Assembly: GCA_021812735.1 (NCBI GenBank)
Contig: JAKAMV010000517.1
Location: 1-7,256 of the forward strand
Length of the DNA stretch: 7,256 nucleotides
Origin: Chloroflexota bacterium
GTDB lineage: Bacteria > Chloroflexota > Limnocylindria > Limnocylindrales > CSP1-4
Direction of reading: 5' to 3'
Below, piece after piece: positions 5,278 through 7,256 of this stretch. A program made the position numbers and the translations under genes. Under the pieces are notes generated by a model that was not told where the DNA came from, searched no databases, and worked only from the letters and a program-made list of their open reading frames with translations. Position 1 is the first letter of the stretch. The number at the start of each line of letters is the position of its first letter.

Positions 5278-6857
5278 CCCGCCCGGCAGGCGTGGCCCGG
5301 ATTTCCGCGGCGGTCGGGATCGCCGGGGCGCCGCGCGTGCCGCCGCGCGGCATCCTACACGCGTGGGTGCTCGGCAGCGCGCTGCTGGCCGCGTGTGGGG
5401 GCTCTGTGCCCCCGTCCCTCACGCCGACCGCGGCGGGGGAGGTGGTCTCCCCGACGGCATCTGCGCCGTCCGCGGCGCAGAGCGCGTCCATCGTCGGCTC
5501 GCCGCGGAGTTCCGCGGTGTCGCCGCCCGGCGCCCCTTCCGCCGCGGCGCCATCGTCGTCGGGTGCGCCGCGTACGACGCCCGTCTCCCCGTCGGTGGCC
5601 GCGTCGACCGCAACGGACTGGCCGGTCTACCACCGCGACGCCCTCCGAACGGGGTACGACCCCGCGTTCGTCGCCCCGCGCCGCCCGCTGACCGTCGCCT
5701 GGTCCGCGGCCCTCGACGGCGCGGTCTACGCGGAGCCGCTCGTCGTGGCCGGAAACGTGATCGCGGCCACCGAGAACGACACGGTCTATGCGCTCGACCC
5801 ACTCGACGGCGCGGTCCGCTGGCAGCGCCATCTCGGCACGCCGGTGCCCCTCTCGTCGCTGCCGTGCGGCAACATCGACCCGCTCGGCATCACCGGCACG
5901 CCGGCCTACGACCCGGGCAGCGGATCGCTCTTTCTCGTGGCCGAGGTGAGCGGTCCGCGCCACGTGCTCTTCGCGCTCGACCCGCTGCGGGGATCGGTGC
6001 GCTGGTCGCGCGGCGTGGACCTGCCCGGCGACGACCCCAGGACGCACCAGCAACGTCCGGCGCTGGCGGTAGCCAACGGGTACGTCTACATCGGGTTCGG
6101 CGGGCTGGCCGGAGACTGCGGCGACTACCGCGGTGAGGTCGTAGGGGTGCTCACCTCCGGGCAGGGCGCGACGCTCGCGTACCGGGTCCCCACCTCGCGC
6201 GAGGGCGGGATCTGGGCGACCGGGGGCCCCGTCATCGATGGCGCGGGCCACCTCTACGTGTCGGTCGGCAACGGCAGCTCCACCACGACGTACGACGGCA
6301 GCGACGCGGTCGTCGAGCTCTCGCCCTCGCTGCAGCTGCTCTCGCGCTTCGCGCCCACGACCTGGGCGCAGGACAACGCGGTCGACGCGGACCTCGGCTC
6401 GATGAGCCCGGTTCTGGTGCCCGGGGGCTGGGTCTTCATCGCGGGCAAGAGCGGCACGGGCTACACGCTCCGCCAGGGCGCGCTGGGTGGGGTCGGCGGG
6501 CAGGTCGCCTCGGCACCCGTATGCGCGGGGTTCGGTGGCGCGGCGCAGGTCGGCACGACGGTGTTCGTGCCGTGCAGCGACGGCCTGCGCGCGGTGCGGA
6601 TCTGGACCGATGGGTCGATCCATGCGGTCTGGCGGACCGGCTCCGGCGCCGCTGGCCCGCCGGTCGTGGGTGGGGGCGCCATCTGGAGCCTGAACGTCGA
6701 GGCGGGGGATCTCGTCGAGCTGGAGGTCGGGACCGGCGCGGCGACGGCGCGGGTCGCGGTCGGCGCGGTGCCCCATTTCGCGTCGCCGACCCTCTGGAGC
6801 GGTCGCGTCTTCGTGGGCACGATGCACGGCGTCGTGGCCGTGGCCGGGTCCCAGTAA
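5274..6857 (+). CDS. Surface lipoprotein with PQQ-type beta-propeller repeats
   Basis: The product has 527 residues from the chosen start. A lipoprotein signal ends in SALLAAC|GG with the lipidated Cys at residue 41 (20 if GTG 5337 is the start). A Ser/Thr/Pro/Ala-rich linker follows (about 42-114), like a wall or surface spacer. The propeller domain begins at DWPVYHRDALRTGYDP (115) and shows PQQ-like blades: VYALDPLDGAVRWQ near 172, VLFALDPLRGSVRW near 233, then VYIGFGG, LYVSVGNGS, VVELSPS, VFIAGKSG and a closing GRVFVGTMHGVVAVAGS. There is no sign of a dehydrogenase domain, so a scaffold or binding role outside the membrane is likelier than a quinoprotein enzyme; the partner is unknown. GTG 5274 overlaps the sulfurtransferase stop (GTGA) as at the window's other junctions. 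GTG 5337 would give a more typical signal-peptide length. Confidence 0.88.
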   Translation: MTRPAGVARISAAVGIAGAPRVPPRGILHAWVLGSALLAACGGSVPPSLTPTAAGEVVSPTASAPSAAQSASIVGSPRSSAVSPPGAPSAAAPSSSGAPRTTPVSPSVAASTATDWPVYHRDALRTGYDPAFVAPRRPLTVAWSAALDGAVYAEPLVVAGNVIAATENDTVYALDPLDGAVRWQRHLGTPVPLSSLPCGNIDPLGITGTPAYDPGSGSLFLVAEVSGPRHVLFALDPLRGSVRWSRGVDLPGDDPRTHQQRPALAVANGYVYIGFGGLAGDCGDYRGEVVGVLTSGQGATLAYRVPTSREGGIWATGGPVIDGAGHLYVSVGNGSSTTTYDGSDAVVELSPSLQLLSRFAPTTWAQDNAVDADLGSMSPVLVPGGWVFIAGKSGTGYTLRQGALGGVGGQVASAPVCAGFGGAAQVGTTVFVPCSDGLRAVRIWTDGSIHAVWRTGSGAAGPPVVGGGAIWSLNVEAGDLVELEVGTGAATARVAVGAVPHFASPTLWSGRVFVGTMHGVVAVAGSQ

Positions 6858-6862
6858 GCGAT

Positions 6863-6900
6863 CCGGTCCCCGCGCCACCGCCGGGGCGACGCGGGGCCGG
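6863..6900 (+). terminator. Bulged GC hairpin after the propeller gene
   Basis: CCGG plus CCCCGCG (6863-6874, with T6867 bulged) pairs with CGCGGGGCCGG (6890-6900) around a 15-base loop. It begins 5 bases after the propeller gene's stop. There is no T-run. It is a plausible terminator of the four-gene run, though weaker than the hairpins at 1921 and 7229. Confidence 0.45.
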
Positions 6901-7096
6901 CGACGGCCGCGGGGGGCCGGCGGGAGCCACGTGTGATCACCGTGCGACACGAGGCGCCGCCGAGACGTGGCGCGGTCTGCGCAGAGATCATGCGCCGGCG
7001 TGCGTTCCGTGCCATCCTCTCTGGTGCGCGCGGTCAACACGGCGCGACGGAACCCCGCGTCATCTCCGCGTATCGAGACCACGCGATCGGCACTGC
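6901..7096. other. Spacer without a recognisable gene
   Basis: I see no supported coding region on either strand; the open frames here resemble shadows of GC-rich sequence. The spacer contains a short palindrome GTGATCAC at 6933-6940 and no convincing promoter. Confidence 0.5.
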
Positions 7097-7111
7097 AGGA
7101 GTGTTCCGAAG

Positions 7112-7243
7112 ATGGATGCGAGCCCAGCGGAGCCTGGCGGGAGACGCACCAGGCGTCGTGGCGGGCGACCGGCGCGCCGCCCTCCGAGTCCCACCCCCTT
7201 CGTCCAGGAAGTCATCCTGGCCCATCTCCACGACGCCGTCTGA
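7112..7243 (+). CDS. Possible 43-residue Arg/Pro-rich small protein
   Basis: The frame runs from ATG 7112 to TGA 7241-7243 and is preceded by AGGAG at 7097-7101 (10 bases before the ATG). The first part is basic and low complexity, with RRTRRRGGRPARRPP at about 11-25. The C-terminal part (TPFVQEVILAHLHDAV) reads like a short amphipathic helix and uses mostly GC-ending codons, as real genes here do. No family is recognised. The stop codon lies in the loop of a perfect hairpin that would end the transcript. The Shine-Dalgarno plus the hairpin argue for a real mini-gene; the short length and Arg/Pro bias, common in random GC-rich frames, argue against it. Confidence 0.4.
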   Translation: MDASPAEPGGRRTRRRGGRPARRPPSPTPFVQEVILAHLHDAV

Positions 7244-7256
7244 AGACGGCGTCGTG
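7229..7256 (+). terminator. Perfect 12-bp stem-loop at the window edge
   Basis: CACGACGCCGTC (7229-7240) and GACGGCGTCGTG (7245-7256) are exactly complementary around the loop TGAA. The window stops at the last paired base, so a T-run or a longer stem cannot be judged. The TGA in the loop is the stop of the 43-residue frame. Confidence 0.65.

Noticed and set aside
6933..6940. GTGATCAC palindrome as a CRP-like site
   Set aside because: It is only 8 bp, lacks the spaced TGTGA-N6-TCACA layout, and no promoter is visible beside it.
5355..7082. A 575-codon open frame on the minus strand, opposite the propeller gene
   Set aside because: It is rich in Arg, His, Asp and Ala with no recognisable domain, while the plus-strand frame has a lipobox and clear propeller blades. 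Long antisense frames are expected from GC-biased third codon positions.

Overview
The window is very GC-rich bacterial DNA (about 70% by eye). It uses GTG and TTG starts freely and packs genes tightly, with repeated 4-base stop/start overlaps. GC content, gene style and protein types suggest a Chloroflexota or Actinomycetota-like organism. That is an inference from style, not from a marker gene. No rRNA, tRNA, transposase, phage gene or CRISPR array was seen.

Left side (1-1329, minus strand): a two-component system. An OmpR/PhoB-type response regulator (559-1329) is followed by a sensor histidine kinase that starts at a GTG inside the regulator's stop (GTGA) and runs off the window edge. The regulator ends in an unusual Pro/Ala/Gly tail made by a 33-bp tandem duplication.

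Middle (1330-2172): a 155-bp divergent intergenic region holds candidate operator repeats, a 5'-UTR hairpin and a doubled Shine-Dalgarno. It leads to a small secreted acidic protein of unknown function (1485-1877, plus). Two perfect GC-rich hairpins follow it, then a spacer with one -10-like hexamer.

Right side (2173-6857, plus): a compact run of four genes. They are a PAP2-superfamily polytopic membrane protein, a methylthioadenosine phosphorylase (methionine salvage) coupled to it by a TTGA overlap, a two-domain rhodanese-like sulfurtransferase, and a PQQ-type beta-propeller lipoprotein coupled to the sulfurtransferase by a GTGA overlap. The propeller gene is followed by a bulged hairpin. 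After a gene-poor stretch of about 250 bp there is a possible 43-residue basic peptide, whose stop codon lies in the loop of a perfect hairpin at the window edge.

The most notable points are these: the sulfurtransferase has no cysteine at all, apparently because an in-frame deletion removed its catalytic loop; the regulator has a duplicated tail; the two-component system faces a Lys/Arg-free secreted protein across a candidate operator; and the terminal mini-gene has its stop in a hairpin loop. I did not find a clear, complete new system. The nearest candidate is the regulator/kinase pair with its divergent secreted protein.
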